Of a DNA stretch of 64,000 nt, positions 38,901 to 43,500 are shown in pieces (positions within the stretch are counted from its first letter, which is position 1; the number at the start of each line of letters is the position of its first letter). The notes beneath the pieces are model-generated. The model was not told the DNA's origin. It made no database searches and saw nothing but the letters and a program-made list of their open reading frames with translations. The DNA is from Antedon mediterranea (taxonomy: Eukaryota > Echinodermata > Crinoidea > Comatulida > Antedonidae), in contig NC_092677.1 of the NCBI RefSeq assembly GCF_964355755.1, forward strand, positions 12,234,601 to 12,298,600. Direction: 5' to 3'. The position numbers and the translations under genes were made by a program.

Positions 38901-39899
38901 AATTCATTTCCTTTTCTTTTTCTTTAAACTTATGAACGCACCGTCATAAAACGTGTGCCGCTGTTCTAAAAGCGTCTGTTCAAATAAAGTTATTATTATA
39001 ATAGAATACAAAAAAGATACTACTACAGTCACTCACTATAAATCGTTGAGAAAAACATGATAAATAAATGTCACTTTGAATATGCCATTTTGTAGTTTTA
39101 AAAAAGTTATTCACTTCTACAGAATCATTTATAAAAATAAACGGTTAAATTTATCCAGAAAACCGAATTGTGTTCCAGATCCAAATTTTTATTTACAGGT
39201 AATTTTTATTTTCCATCCAATTTTTGGTCAAAGTGTATGTGACATCCAAATGGCATAATTAACTAAATAAACCATTATCTAAATTCACCATTTTTTTCAA
39301 CGAAAAATTCCTACTAGAAATCTAGTAAATATTTTATAGGCCCGGTATAGGACGTCTACACCATAAAAGTAGTACTGTAATCGTAGAGATATAATCACTA
39401 TTATATCTCTATGGTCTACACTATCAAACTAGTTTGACAAATAAAGTGTGACGTGCCCAATTATTTGTAGACACAGAGCTTATAACGCTGTATACACTAT
39501 TAAACTTTATGTGACAACAAAATGTAATGTGCCTATACCAGTATTTATGAACCCGATGCGATGACGCCAATCACTACCATCGGGACACATTCCACTTTTT
39601 TCGTCAAACTAGTTTGATAGTGTAGATAAAGCTATAATCTTTACTTGGTTCCCACTAGAACACAATGCAATTTTATAAGACGTAGTAGAGAATATAGATT
39701 TGTGGGAACCGATGACGTACGGATGCGGCATGGTGCTAGACATCCAACGCCGTTTTCTGTTGCATACGTCGTGATGCTTCGTTACTCGACAGGATTCAAG
39801 ATTCAAGAAGATTCACTGGGATTTAACATTGTATTGGGTGGGCCCACTCTACAAATAATAAAGTGAAAAACTTACACGTCCAACCGATCCGATGTCCAT
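2707..39899 (-). CDS. Giant modular secreted or receptor-type protein (CTLD/Ig/EGF/FN3/F5-8C/kringle), 3' incomplete
   Basis: Joined from 33 exons, 5' to 3': 39899-39876, 34090-34030, 33053-32805, 32474-32364, 28243-27974, 27343-27218, 26663-26424, 26079-25945, 25433-25389, 21433-21089, 20428-20171, 19750-19616, 18961-18821, 18468-18337, 17830-17678, 17189-16872, 16616-16332, 16021-15899, 15708-15389, 14921-14783, 14677-14411, 13839-13726, 13297-13259, 12857-12483, 12062-11772, 11351-11008, 9998-9860, 8834-8724, 8202-8089, 5919-5609, 5331-5193, 4201-4070, 2967-2707. Every junction has AG acceptor and GT donor and keeps one frame through about 2,082 residues. The exons encode a signal peptide, six CTLDs, an Ig-like domain, seven EGF-like modules, two FN3, three F5/8C and a kringle. 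The last exon ends in phase 1 with no stop, so the gene continues to the left. The Ig, EGF, FN3 core is Tie-like, but no kinase is in view. Exon borders are read by eye. A split into two genes is possible but nothing here suggests it. Confidence 0.88.
3075..3422. mobile_element. Foldback element
   Basis: Arms 3075-3113 and 3380-3421 are near-perfect inverted copies (AACACAAGAATCTCCTGTTC / GAACAGGAGATTCTTGTGTT). The interior has a poly-G run near 3251. Confidence 0.7.
3864..4003. mobile_element. MITE-1 copy
   Basis: CTTGTCTACACTATTAAAC to GGTAGTGTAGACAGAGC. Its right flank of about 50 bp is repeated at the copy at 8996. Confidence 0.75.
4070..4201 (-). CDS. Exon 32: EGF domain 7
   Basis: Phase 1-1 exon encoding NPCDSDPCQNSGVCSPRG and FFCLCSSGFEGDRCETEG. 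Canonical six-Cys EGF. Confidence 0.86.
5193..5919 (-). CDS. Exons 30-31: F5/8 type C (discoidin) domain 3
   Basis: The exons are 5919-5609 and 5331-5193, internal phase-0 intron. Key stretches: LCTNPLGVEDRRITDGQI, NNQWIQIDLEVPTTVSGV, ATQGYD, YHVQYSNDGTNF, then FTGNSDSDTV, AQYICIQPL and MEIYGCEG. Confidence 0.9.
5956..6230. repeat. Tandem duplication followed by degenerate TTAGGR-like repeat
   Basis: A roughly 60-bp unit (AAAATGAAGACAGG...AAGCACATGGCTGT) occurs twice (5956-6078). It is followed by imperfect TTGGGATTA / TTAGGATTAG units to about 6220. The open frame here is low-complexity and not a gene. Confidence 0.65.
6646..7971 (+). mobile_element. Helitron-like element, copy 1
   Basis: Starts A|TCTATATATAAATTTACG and ends CATCTAG|T after an 11-bp stem hairpin (AGATGGTACGC / GCGTACCATCT). 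TC start, CTRR-type end, terminal hairpin and insertion between A and T are Helitron features. The inverted relative at 36229-37768 shares both borders. No Rep/helicase frame, so non-autonomous. It sits between exons 29 and 30 of the modular gene. Confidence 0.75.
8089..8202 (-). CDS. Exon 29: EGF domain 6
   Basis: Phase 1-1 exon encoding DHCVSYPCQNSGVCNPID and FTCSCVAGFTGGIC: six Cys and the GFTG turn of EGF domains. Confidence 0.86.
8724..8834 (-). CDS. Exon 28: EGF domain 5
   Basis: Phase 1-1 exon encoding KCMPNPCYNSGVCTLIED and FLCKCTSAFEGQRC: six Cys in canonical EGF spacing. No calcium-binding D/N-x-D/N-E start is seen. Confidence 0.85.
8996..9143. mobile_element. MITE-1 copy
   Basis: GTCTGTCTACACTATCAAA to TTTGATAGTGTAGACAGAGC, with two CATATTTGGGCA internal motifs. 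Confidence 0.78.
9512..9644. mobile_element. MITE-1 copy
   Basis: GCTCTGTCTACACTATCAAA to TTTGATAGTGTAGACA; internally shortened. Confidence 0.75.
9860..11351 (-). CDS. Exons 26-27: F5/8 type C (discoidin) domain 2
   Basis: The exons are 11351-11008 and 9998-9860, with the same internal phase-0 split as the other two copies. It starts KCTSVPLGLEDGTV, continues NQWIQVDFGAIVEVTGV and ILQGRSEFNQWVTSYEV, and ends TQFIRIHPI and LRFEVLGC. Exon 27 is exactly the length of exons 20 and 31 (139 nt), which supports intragenic duplication. Confidence 0.9.
10370..10520. mobile_element. pogo/Tigger-like MITE, degraded
   Basis: CAACTCTCCGAATACCGG at the left and GGTATTGGGAGAGTCGCCTG at the right, related to 30413-30602. 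Confidence 0.5.
11397..11670 (+). mobile_element. 5S rRNA-derived SINE (SINE3-like)
   Basis: GGCCTGGATGGGAGGCCATC and GCGGGTGCTGTA match the 3' half of eukaryotic 5S rRNA, including the C-box promoter. A core follows with TCGGATGGGATGTAAAGC, TTGGTCCTGTGTAC and GTGCACGTTAAAGAAC, similar to the core of the tRNA-headed SINEs here. 5'-truncated; in the intron between exons 25 and 26. Confidence 0.7.
11772..12062 (-). CDS. Exon 25: fibronectin type III domain 2
   Basis: Phase 1-1 exon, about residues 1469-1565: EVNLNWKAWKETDFSGYG, VENYRVMMH, TTIRITTVDPNLSPVFAVSA. It parallels FN3 domain 1, which also precedes a CTLD/F5-8C block. The donor is GTTTGTGG, weaker than its neighbours. Confidence 0.77.
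12483..12857 (-). CDS. Exon 24: C-type lectin-like domain 6 in one exon
   Basis: A complete CTLD in one phase 1-1 exon of 375 nt: YACYKIHSWDANKC, SVYIGLYFVNGVDLVWEDG, LPWASGQPM, then TTECVVM and NCNGDNQFMCEYYS. GQPM replaces QPD, so the sugar-binding calcium site is probably incomplete. Unlike the other five CTLDs it has no internal intron, which suggests a separate origin. Confidence 0.85.
13259..13297 (-). CDS. Exon 23: acidic linker exon
   Basis: This 39-nt exon has TTTAG acceptor and GTATAA donor, phase 1-1, and encodes about 13 residues (HYEDFEQDGPTLTG). It is supported only by splice signals and frame and could be skipped in some transcripts without changing the frame. Confidence 0.55.
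13726..14677 (-). CDS. Exons 21-22: C-type lectin-like domain 5
   Basis: The exons are 14677-14411 and 13839-13726. First half: DPPGWVFNNESYYRFD, RTWNESEQYCSGNMAII, FEWVGTNEWSEFE. Second half: DDRCFALAIENGKWFTVPC and GGVVCEI. A CTLD without the EPN/QPD calcium motif. Confidence 0.83.
14148..14225 (-). mobile_element. tRNA-like SINE head
   Basis: Minus strand: GGAGTGGCCAAGCATTTAAG and CCTGGTTCAACTC, a Leu/Ser-type A and B box pair. The body extends toward about 13970. Confidence 0.5.
14783..15708 (-). CDS. Exons 19-20: F5/8 type C (discoidin) domain 1
   Basis: The exons are 15708-15389 and 14921-14783. Outer borders are phase 1 and the internal intron is phase 0. It starts NPCVHRLGIEDGTI, continues NNQWLQVDLGSLTKVTGV and ITQGR, and closes with YAQFIRIQPL and FEVLGC. 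The first and last Cys form the family disulfide. These domains typically bind phospholipid, carbohydrate or collagen. Confidence 0.9.
15273..15369. mobile_element. MITE-1 copy, partial
   Basis: The right end AAGTTTGATAGTGTAAAAAG and CAAATATGGTAGTGATATG are present; the left end is lost. Confidence 0.6.
15899..16616 (-). CDS. Exons 17-18: C-type lectin-like domain 4
   Basis: The exons are 16616-16332 and 16021-15899. The first encodes CSLGWMSFENHCFHI, SWNEADEYCKARQSHLAHI and ALFWIGYEY. The second encodes DWHFNYASVDKDC and VNISCEDPSLGCPICQEG. Full CTLD core, but no EPN/QPD or WND. A MITE copy sits in each flanking intron (16043-16203 and 16640-16769). Confidence 0.84.
16043..16203. mobile_element. 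MITE-1 copy
   Basis: ACTCTGTTTACACTACCAAA to AAAGTTTGTTTAGTATAGAG. Confidence 0.72.
16640..16769. mobile_element. MITE-1 copy, left end eroded
   Basis: TGTGATGTGCCCAAATATGG to CTAGTTTGATAGTATTGACA. Confidence 0.65.
16872..17189 (-). CDS. Exon 16: fibronectin type III domain 1
   Basis: Phase 1-1 exon, about residues 809-914. The FN3 landmarks are visible: VIIEWRDW (B-strand Trp), VNYNIYLWN (C strand), WEIKGLQEKSEYSIMVK (the L-x-x-x-x-x-Y 'tyrosine corner' and F strand) and SIPVFG at the end. Confidence 0.83.
17678..17830 (-). CDS. Exon 15: EGF-like module 4
   Basis: Phase 1-1 exon encoding MVCPAGYFGDQCNKKCHC, then GNCQTGCEMGWGGQDC. YFGDQC and GWGGQDC are classical Tie or MEGF-type EGF signatures. 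The upstream 27 codons to 17939 lie before the acceptor and are intronic. Confidence 0.83.
18003..18199. mobile_element. MITE with ends CTTGGTTCCCACT
   Basis: AGCTTGGTTCCCACTATTG and CTAGTGGGAACCACATTTTAAG. Relatives: 20697-20788, 39646-39715 (partial) and 56097-56258. Confidence 0.65.
18337..18468 (-). CDS. Exon 14: EGF-like module 3
   Basis: Phase 1-1 exon beginning ECEYPYYGANCLQKCHC and ending AECHDGFTGRSCLG. The pattern YGANC...CHC...DGFTGRSC is the laminin-type EGF arrangement found in Tie and MEGF proteins. Confidence 0.82.
18821..18961 (-). CDS. Exon 13: Cys-rich module, divergent EGF-like
   Basis: Phase 1-1 exon of 47 residues with six Cys (GLTDCSKLEDCYKYSC ... NTCAAGLSGYRCYKG). The closing LSGYRC recalls an EGF C-terminus, but Cys spacing is irregular. 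It occupies the second EGF slot of a Tie-like EGF run. Confidence 0.7.
19616..19750 (-). CDS. Exon 12: EGF-like module 1
   Basis: Phase 1-1 exon encoding ECPTSYCGIPSC, then NGGRC, CTCVCPPGFSGTFC. The C-x-C and PPGFSG motifs are typical EGF or laminin-EGF features. Confidence 0.83.
19786..20157 (+). mobile_element. tRNA-derived SINE with conserved core
   Basis: Leu/Ser-type tRNA-like head (TGGCCGAGTGGTTAAGAC as A box, GGTTTCGAAGCTC as B box, GAGTG/CACTC ends), then a core with GACTATAAACCG and CTTTAAAGAACCTAGTAC. The same core occurs at 45745-46055 and 43790-43985. A palindromic simple repeat has expanded between head and core. Confidence 0.75.
20171..20428 (-). CDS. Exon 11: Ig-like domain
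   Basis: A single phase 1-1 exon, about residues 536-621. It has the Ig landmarks: ETVTLTV (B strand), NLRWRHN (C-strand Trp) and EDEGVYECYYQGQ (F strand D-x-G-x-Y-x-C). The B-strand cysteine is replaced by Val or Thr, so the canonical Ig disulfide cannot form. YECYYQGQR followed by Cys-rich EGF modules is reminiscent of Tie receptor Ig domains. Confidence 0.82.
20553..20692. mobile_element. MITE-1 copy
   Basis: CTCTGTCTGCACTATCAAAC to TTTGATAGTGTAGACAGAGG. Directly abuts a MITE of another family at 20697. Confidence 0.75.
20697..20788. mobile_element. MITE with ends CTTGGTTCCCACT, short copy
   Basis: GCTTGGTTCCCACTTGG and CCAAGTGGGGACCAAAGC. Confidence 0.6.
21089..21433 (-). CDS. Exon 10: extracellular module of unassigned fold
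   Basis: This 345-nt exon, about residues 421-535, is phase 1 on both sides. It begins DHPIDFVVYTEKPLASSS and ends near MQNHIVILKEG. It has NYT and NIS glycosylation sequons and beta-like alternation but almost no cysteine. Its place just before an Ig exon and Tie-like EGF exons suggests a divergent Ig-like domain, as at the Tie N-terminus. That assignment is inference. The 3' border uses GTAAGT; another GT four bases upstream is possible in the same phase. Confidence 0.65.
21490..21637. mobile_element. MITE-1 copy
   Basis: ACTCTGTCTACACTTTCAAA to GTTTGACAGTGTAGACAGAG. Confidence 0.75.
22093..23483 (+). mobile_element. Hairpin-ended element (family H), copy a
   Basis: Starts ACTAGATTTAATTCGTCA with stem ATTCGTCA/TGACGAAT and continues AGGTTATATGCA. 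It runs directly into copy b at AGAATAAATAAACTAGATT, so it lacks its own terminal palindrome. It includes a tRNA-like patch at 22420-22490 (minus strand). In intron 9 of the modular gene. Confidence 0.65.
23484..25013 (+). mobile_element. Hairpin-ended element (family H), copy b
   Basis: Head-to-tail with copy a. It ends in two successive terminal palindromes of type AGGTTATATGCA...TGCATATAACCT (24921-24949 and 24986-25013), preceded by (AATA)n and AGATTTTGACAGAATCAAG. The first 12 bases of the palindrome also occur near the 5' end. Confidence 0.65.
25389..25433 (-). CDS. Exon 9: short linker exon
   Basis: This 45-nt exon has a TTACAG acceptor and a GTGAG donor and is phase 1 on both sides. 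It encodes 15 residues rich in Ser and Thr (GSIVTETLHSTSEIYG), a flexible linker between CTLD 3 and the next module. It is supported only by splice signals and frame. Confidence 0.6.
25945..26663 (-). CDS. Exons 7-8: C-type lectin-like domain 3
   Basis: The exons are 26663-26424 and 26079-25945, both in the phase-1 register. The first half begins DACPENFMYLGDSCYHF and contains NICEELDSSLLVLDSEEE and SAWLGYNQ. The second half has ENECTENCNAVKFNYPFSW and ends NVICERG. The fold signature is clear but no EPN/QPD or WND motif is present, so it is probably a non-sugar or protein-binding CTLD. Confidence 0.82.
27105..27175 (-). mobile_element. tRNA-like SINE head
   Basis: Minus strand: GGTGGTGCAGTGTGTTGG, then GAGTTTGAATCC, at tRNA A/B box distance. 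In the intron between exons 6 and 7. Confidence 0.45.
27218..28243 (-). CDS. Exons 5-6: C-type lectin domain 2 with EPN motif
   Basis: The exons are 28243-27974 and 27343-27218. The first half starts TRCPENWKLEGDVC and has SGSWAEQNDYCQREGA, the typical CTLD start and W-x-A-x-x-x-C helix. The second half carries PEPNN and, after GENCVEI, LNDWKCN, ending with IAACQKG. EPN followed by a WND-like ND pair is the signature of mannose/GlcNAc-type sugar-binding CTLDs. Of the six CTLDs this is the best candidate for calcium-dependent glycan binding. Confidence 0.87.
28759..30242 (+). mobile_element. Hairpin-ended element (family H), copy c
   Basis: Complete copy with 5' hairpin ATTCGTCACTATGACGAAT and 3' palindrome at 30214-30242. 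It is close to copy b throughout. In intron 4 of the modular gene. Confidence 0.68.
30413..30602. mobile_element. pogo/Tigger-like MITE
   Basis: Inverted ends TACAGTCAACTCTGCCAATA and GGTATTGAGAGTTGACTGTA, consistent with a TA target. Related fragments lie at about 247-403, 560-632 and 10370-10520. Confidence 0.6.
30630..30745 (+). mobile_element. tRNA-derived SINE fragment
   Basis: TGGCTTAGTGGTTATGATGC (A box) and GGGTTCAAGTCCC (B box) at tRNA spacing. Flanked by GAGTGGAGTTGT and, downstream, ACAACTCCACTC. Not an intact tRNA gene: the stems do not close. Confidence 0.6.
30771..32063 (+). mobile_element. hAT-like non-autonomous element with 5-bp target duplication
   Basis: Inverted ends CAGTGGCGGATC and GATCCGCCCCTG are flanked by TACAG on both sides (30766-30770, 32064-32068). 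Interior of 1.3 kb without recognisable transposase. It lies in intron 4 of the modular gene. The CAGTGGCGGA end is common in hAT-type elements; the 5-bp duplication fits the hAT5 group rather than classical 8-bp hATs. Superfamily is inferred from ends only. Confidence 0.6.
32364..33053 (-). CDS. Exons 3-4: C-type lectin-like domain 1
   Basis: The two exons (33053-32805, 32474-32364) are joined by a phase-1 intron. The domain spans roughly residues 29-148. It has the CTLD landmarks: a central W-W stretch (GEWKWRRLN), DWEIGHPDNDNKC, and the C-terminal SISCNK and WACK. HPDN stands where galactose-type CTLDs carry QPD, and no clear WND partner is visible, so classical calcium-dependent sugar binding is doubtful. 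Confidence 0.8.
33186..33816. mobile_element. MITE with ends TTAAAGACCCATTCC
   Basis: TTAAAGACCCATTCCTTAC and GTAGGGAATGGGTCTTTAA enclose about 630 bp, including GCGCGCAATGCATTTTGGG. In intron 2 of the modular gene; a partial relative lies at 40874-41060. Confidence 0.72.
34030..34090 (-). CDS. Coding exon 2: signal-peptide hydrophobic core
   Basis: This 61-nt exon has a CAG acceptor and a GTAAG donor and runs from phase 0 to phase 1. It encodes THFLYIAVVGLILQFLII and a short tail, a typical signal-peptide h-region. A signal anchor is less likely because extracellular domains follow directly. Confidence 0.75.
34344..35950 (+). mobile_element. Hairpin-ended element (family H), copy d, nested
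   Basis: Starts near AAACTAGACATG with hairpin AACTCGTCACTTTGACGAGT and ends with the palindrome at 35915-35946 (AGTTATCCGC / GCGGATAACT). The interior has CpG-rich patches. It is inserted in the left arm of the foldback element. The right arm shows the empty site. Confidence 0.65.
36229..37768 (-). mobile_element. Helitron-like element, copy 2
   Basis: Reverse-complement relative of 6646-7971 with the same TC...CTAG borders and hairpin. It is longer because about 235 bp are tandemly duplicated (units near 36622 and 36858). It is inserted in the foldback element at 34243-38370. Confidence 0.75.
38671..39206. mobile_element. Foldback element
   Basis: Arms of about 70 bp (38671-38739, 39136-39206) share AATTTGGATCTGGAACACAA and GAATTGTGTTCCAGATCC. 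In intron 1 of the modular gene. Confidence 0.75.
39413..39632. mobile_element. Two MITE-1 copies in tandem (first truncated)
   Basis: 39413-39481 is a short copy (TCTACACTATCAAACTAG to GTAGACACAGAGC). 39486-39632 is fuller (GTATACACTATTAAAC to TTTGATAGTGTAGATAAAGC). They lie about 240 bp upstream of the end of the modular gene's MMP neighbour promoter region, within the modular gene's intron 1 just downstream of exon 1. Confidence 0.65.
39876..39899 (-). CDS. Coding exon 1 of the modular gene (start codon)
   Basis: The ATG (39899-39897) opens eight codons, MDIGSVGR, ending in phase 0 at a GTAAG donor. It joins exon 2 to complete a signal peptide: a short polar N-terminus, then a hydrophobic run. 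This start was chosen because exon 2 supplies the hydrophobic core but has no Met of its own. It lies about 690 bp downstream of the stop codon of MMP copy A, in the same orientation. Confidence 0.75.
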
Positions 39900-40161
39900 G
39901 GTGCCAACTGCTGATAGATCTACAATCCGCCTTTTAAAAGATCTAACAAAAGCGAGTGACATCCCAATAAAACCAGTGATCTTTATTGATAAATCATTAT
40001 AATTTACAGTCACAATATTTTATTATACAATTTTTAGGTAATAAAACATGCCTTTATTTCTACATTGATACATGCAAAGGCAGCGTACGTGCAATTTACA
40101 ATTAAACAGGCCGTGATCAACAAAAGAAGAAAAAAAACACAATTTTAATGTCTGCTATAAA

Positions 40162-40402
40162 AATTATTTATTGTATTTAACATCTAAATTACAGCAAATC
40201 AATACACTCGTCTATAATTATATTATTTATTGTATTTAACATCTAAATTACAGCAAATCAACTCGTCTATAATTATATTATTTATTGTATTTAACATCTA
40301 AATTACAGCAAATCAACTCGTCTATAATTATATTATTTATTGTATTTAACATCTAAATTACAGCAAATCAATACACTCGTCTATAATTATATTATTTATT
40401 GT
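40162..40402. repeat. Minisatellite of 55-59 bp units carrying AATAAA
   Basis: Four near-identical units share TTTATTGTATTTAACATC and AAATTACAGCAAATCA; two carry a 4-bp insertion (ATAC). Each unit reads AATAAA on the minus strand, 190-430 bp beyond the stop of MMP copy A, so the array could supply several poly(A) signals. Confidence 0.8.
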
Positions 40403-40590
40403 TTGTCGTTCGTAGTCTTTCACCTTTAATGTACAGTATTAGTTATTTTAACAAATTACAGTAATTATTATTTTGCACGTAGGATCGAGTGATCCATCGT
40501 TCTGACGTGCGTTGCGTCCAAATGGGAAACTTGGAAATGTACAACGTAAGTTACTGTGATCCAAACTGTGATTTACGCTTAATTCCAAAC

Positions 40591-43500
40591 TTAGTTATGA
40601 CACACGTAAGATAATAACCTCTCATTCAAATCTAATGGTTGTGGTGTCTTTATTTCATAAGTTATTGCATCTATTATATAGTAACTATCATTTTTGAAAA
40701 CATGACCCCTTGGTGGCTGTTGACCACTCATAATGTTTATTGCAGAGATACCCGATTGTAAATCTTCGGGAAAACTCGGAAACACTTCGGCAATCGGTAA
40801 TATGAAAATTAGTGAAGTAGGTTTGCTTCTGTATTTGTACACCTGGTTTCCTGTTAGACAAAAAAAATGAATGTTTAAAGTCCCATTCCCTACGGTTTTT
40901 AGATCTAATTTAAAGTCACAAACTACATTTAATGTAAAAATAAATACTTTATGGTCCTATTCAGATAAATGTTTTCGTCTTTAAATTGTTAAAAAATGTG
41001 AAAAAACAATTTTAGCAGCCCGCTATAAATCCCAAAATGCATTGCGCGCAGAGCTCAAAAGATCAAAATACCCGATTCTGCAGTTGTCATGAGGTAAGTT
41101 ATGACTGACTATTGACAGTCATCTAGATGCGCGTCTGAGTGTATGAAGTATCTTTAGTAACTCGTGACAGCTGGCCAGAATCGGGTAATATATGGATATA
41201 GCGAATTAAAGTACAATGACGTCTGTAGAAGTACGATACACTGAGAAATTTGGAATGATAACAAACGAGTTCTGCTGTATTATAACCATCATACTTTGCT
41301 CTAGAATAGAAATATAATCCATCGTACTTACCTTTAAAGAAATAGTAAAACCCATCAGGTGTTGACATAGCTGCATCAACATTACACACACCAGGAGGAC
41401 TTTCAAGTTCCTTCCAAAATCGTGACAGGGGTGATTTCCACTCAAACTGTAGGTTTTCATACCGATAAAACGTACAATTCTACATTTAAAAAGAAATATG
41501 AATTTAAAGTTATCGAATATCGATTTTATTTCTCTGTTAACATCATTACAAGATCAATGTTTTGAGGTTGATTATCCCGTTTTGCAAATATTACTTCATT
41601 TACTTGTAAAAATGACCTGAGAACTTGTTTGAACTGATTACCTTTATAAAGTAAGTTCGGGAATCAATAGGAAATGCCGCATCTATATTGTTTGGTAATA
41701 AGGGGAAAATATCCTGGTGGCGTCTTGGTGTTTCAGTAGTGTTAAGTTTATAAACATATTCACCTAAAAATATAGATAATTTTTAAATTTATAAAATGAT
41801 TATGATAAGAATGAATATAAAATGTTTTTTTCTGTCGCAATACTAGCACTTCTTTAAACTCACAGTTTGTAAACTGCAAAAGGTTTGCCAATTAGACGGC
41901 GTTACGAGGAAATTTGTTGTCAAACTTTTGTCTGCAAACGATTTTTTTTCGTATTTGCACACTAAAGTTTGCTATTGTGGTGAATAATCTACTACTACCA
42001 CCAACCTCTAAATCCATATGTTGCTTGTAAAGTGCTAACTGCAGCGTCCATTTGCCCTAAACACTCTGGACGAACCAGTGTTTTAGACGTCGTAGTTGTT
42101 CCTGGTCGTGTCGTTGTTTCCGGTGTCGTTTCTGCTGCACGTGGTGTTGTTGTTGCCGTTGTTGTTGTTGTACGTGTCTCCGTACGTGTTGTTTCTGGCC
42201 GTGTTGTTGCTTGTCTTGTTGGTCGTGTGACCAACCTTGGTGAACGTGTTGCTGCCCTATCTTGAATATGAATAACATTTAAACGGTGACTGACATTGTT
42301 TTTGCAGAGAAAAAATGATTATTTGAAATTAATCGCGCTTATTTCAGGAGATGAGTTTTAATAGTAGGCCTAGTAAGAAATGTCGTCCATACATTCAATT
42401 TAATTTACAAAATAATCATTTCTATTTTGAAAACGTTGTTATTGTTATGATCATAACTTAAAGTATGCTAAAAATAGGAACATTTAAATACCATATTACA
42501 TAATATTATATATTAGTATTTTATAGTGACAATATTTAAAGATCTTCTACCTCCATATAGATGATAAATTCTTTCAATATCATCGGTTCCTAACTGGAAA
42601 TTTGGATCATAACCATAGTTAAATGGATACATCACCGCATTAATGTCATCTGAATGGATTAGTCCAAGAGAATGACCAAACTCATGGGCAGCAACAGTGA
42701 CTAAGTTGAATCCTGAAAAAAAAGTTACACAAATGAAAGTTTCATGCTACGTTTTCCTTACATTCCATTGGACCACATTGGACATAACATTCTTTGTAAT
42801 AGAGAGCTTTTTACCTCACTGTCAAACTTTGGGCTAACTATAATAATCTCTACATATTATCACAGAGGTTGAATGTGACATTAAATGAACAATAAAACTT
42901 ACCAAAATTAGAAGACACAGTCCAGATTTTGTCGTCGTTAAAATGTACGTCTCCGCCGTCTTGTGGAAAAGACGCGTACGCAATGATCTCACCACTTCCA
43001 CCAAAATAAATGTTGTTTTGTGATGGCTCAAAGTCAATACTAAAATCAGCACCTTGTTCTACTCGATGGAAACTTAGTAAACTCACTTCCGCCCAAATCT
43101 ATAAATATAGACATTAAAATAGACCGTTAAAACGAGTGTAGGCCTAATTGTACCATTACTTCATATTAAAAATACTAGAAAAACACATTTCTAGTCCACT
43201 GGAATTCATCGCTTTGTATCATACTATTGCAATCGAGTTTTTTCCTACCAAACATTATTACTGCTGCTGCTGCTGCTGCTTGCGTCTACGTCTGAGTTGC
43301 GCAGATCATAACATTACTAGATTGTGCCCGATCCAGTGCTGTATTCACGATACGAATATTTGTAAATGCGGAGACTGGTTGGTTATGTATGCTGTATTAC
43401 AGAGTTTTCTTACGATACTGGAGAAATCTAATCAAAATGACTCAAACCTACTCCTAATGCACTTTCAATTGCTTGTTCAATCTGGGCCCGACTCAAGTCA

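Larger units (their letters stand above)
34091..39875 (-). other. Intron 1 of the modular gene
   Basis: A 5.8-kb intron between the start-codon exon and the signal-peptide core exon. It is filled mainly by the nested element stack (34243-38370), an AGGCCTA-rich palindromic patch (about 38410-38470), a foldback (38671-39206), two MITE-1 copies and a partial MITE (39646-39715). I see no gene in it. Confidence 0.7.

Noticed and set aside
40162-40402. CRISPR-like array
   Set aside because: Units are contiguous without unique spacers; it is a minisatellite in a eukaryotic locus.
42032-42265. Open frame opposite the hinge exon of MMP copy A (Val/Gly-rich)
   Set aside because: It is the antisense reading of the Thr/Arg-coding minisatellite; the same artefact appears at 53220-53513.
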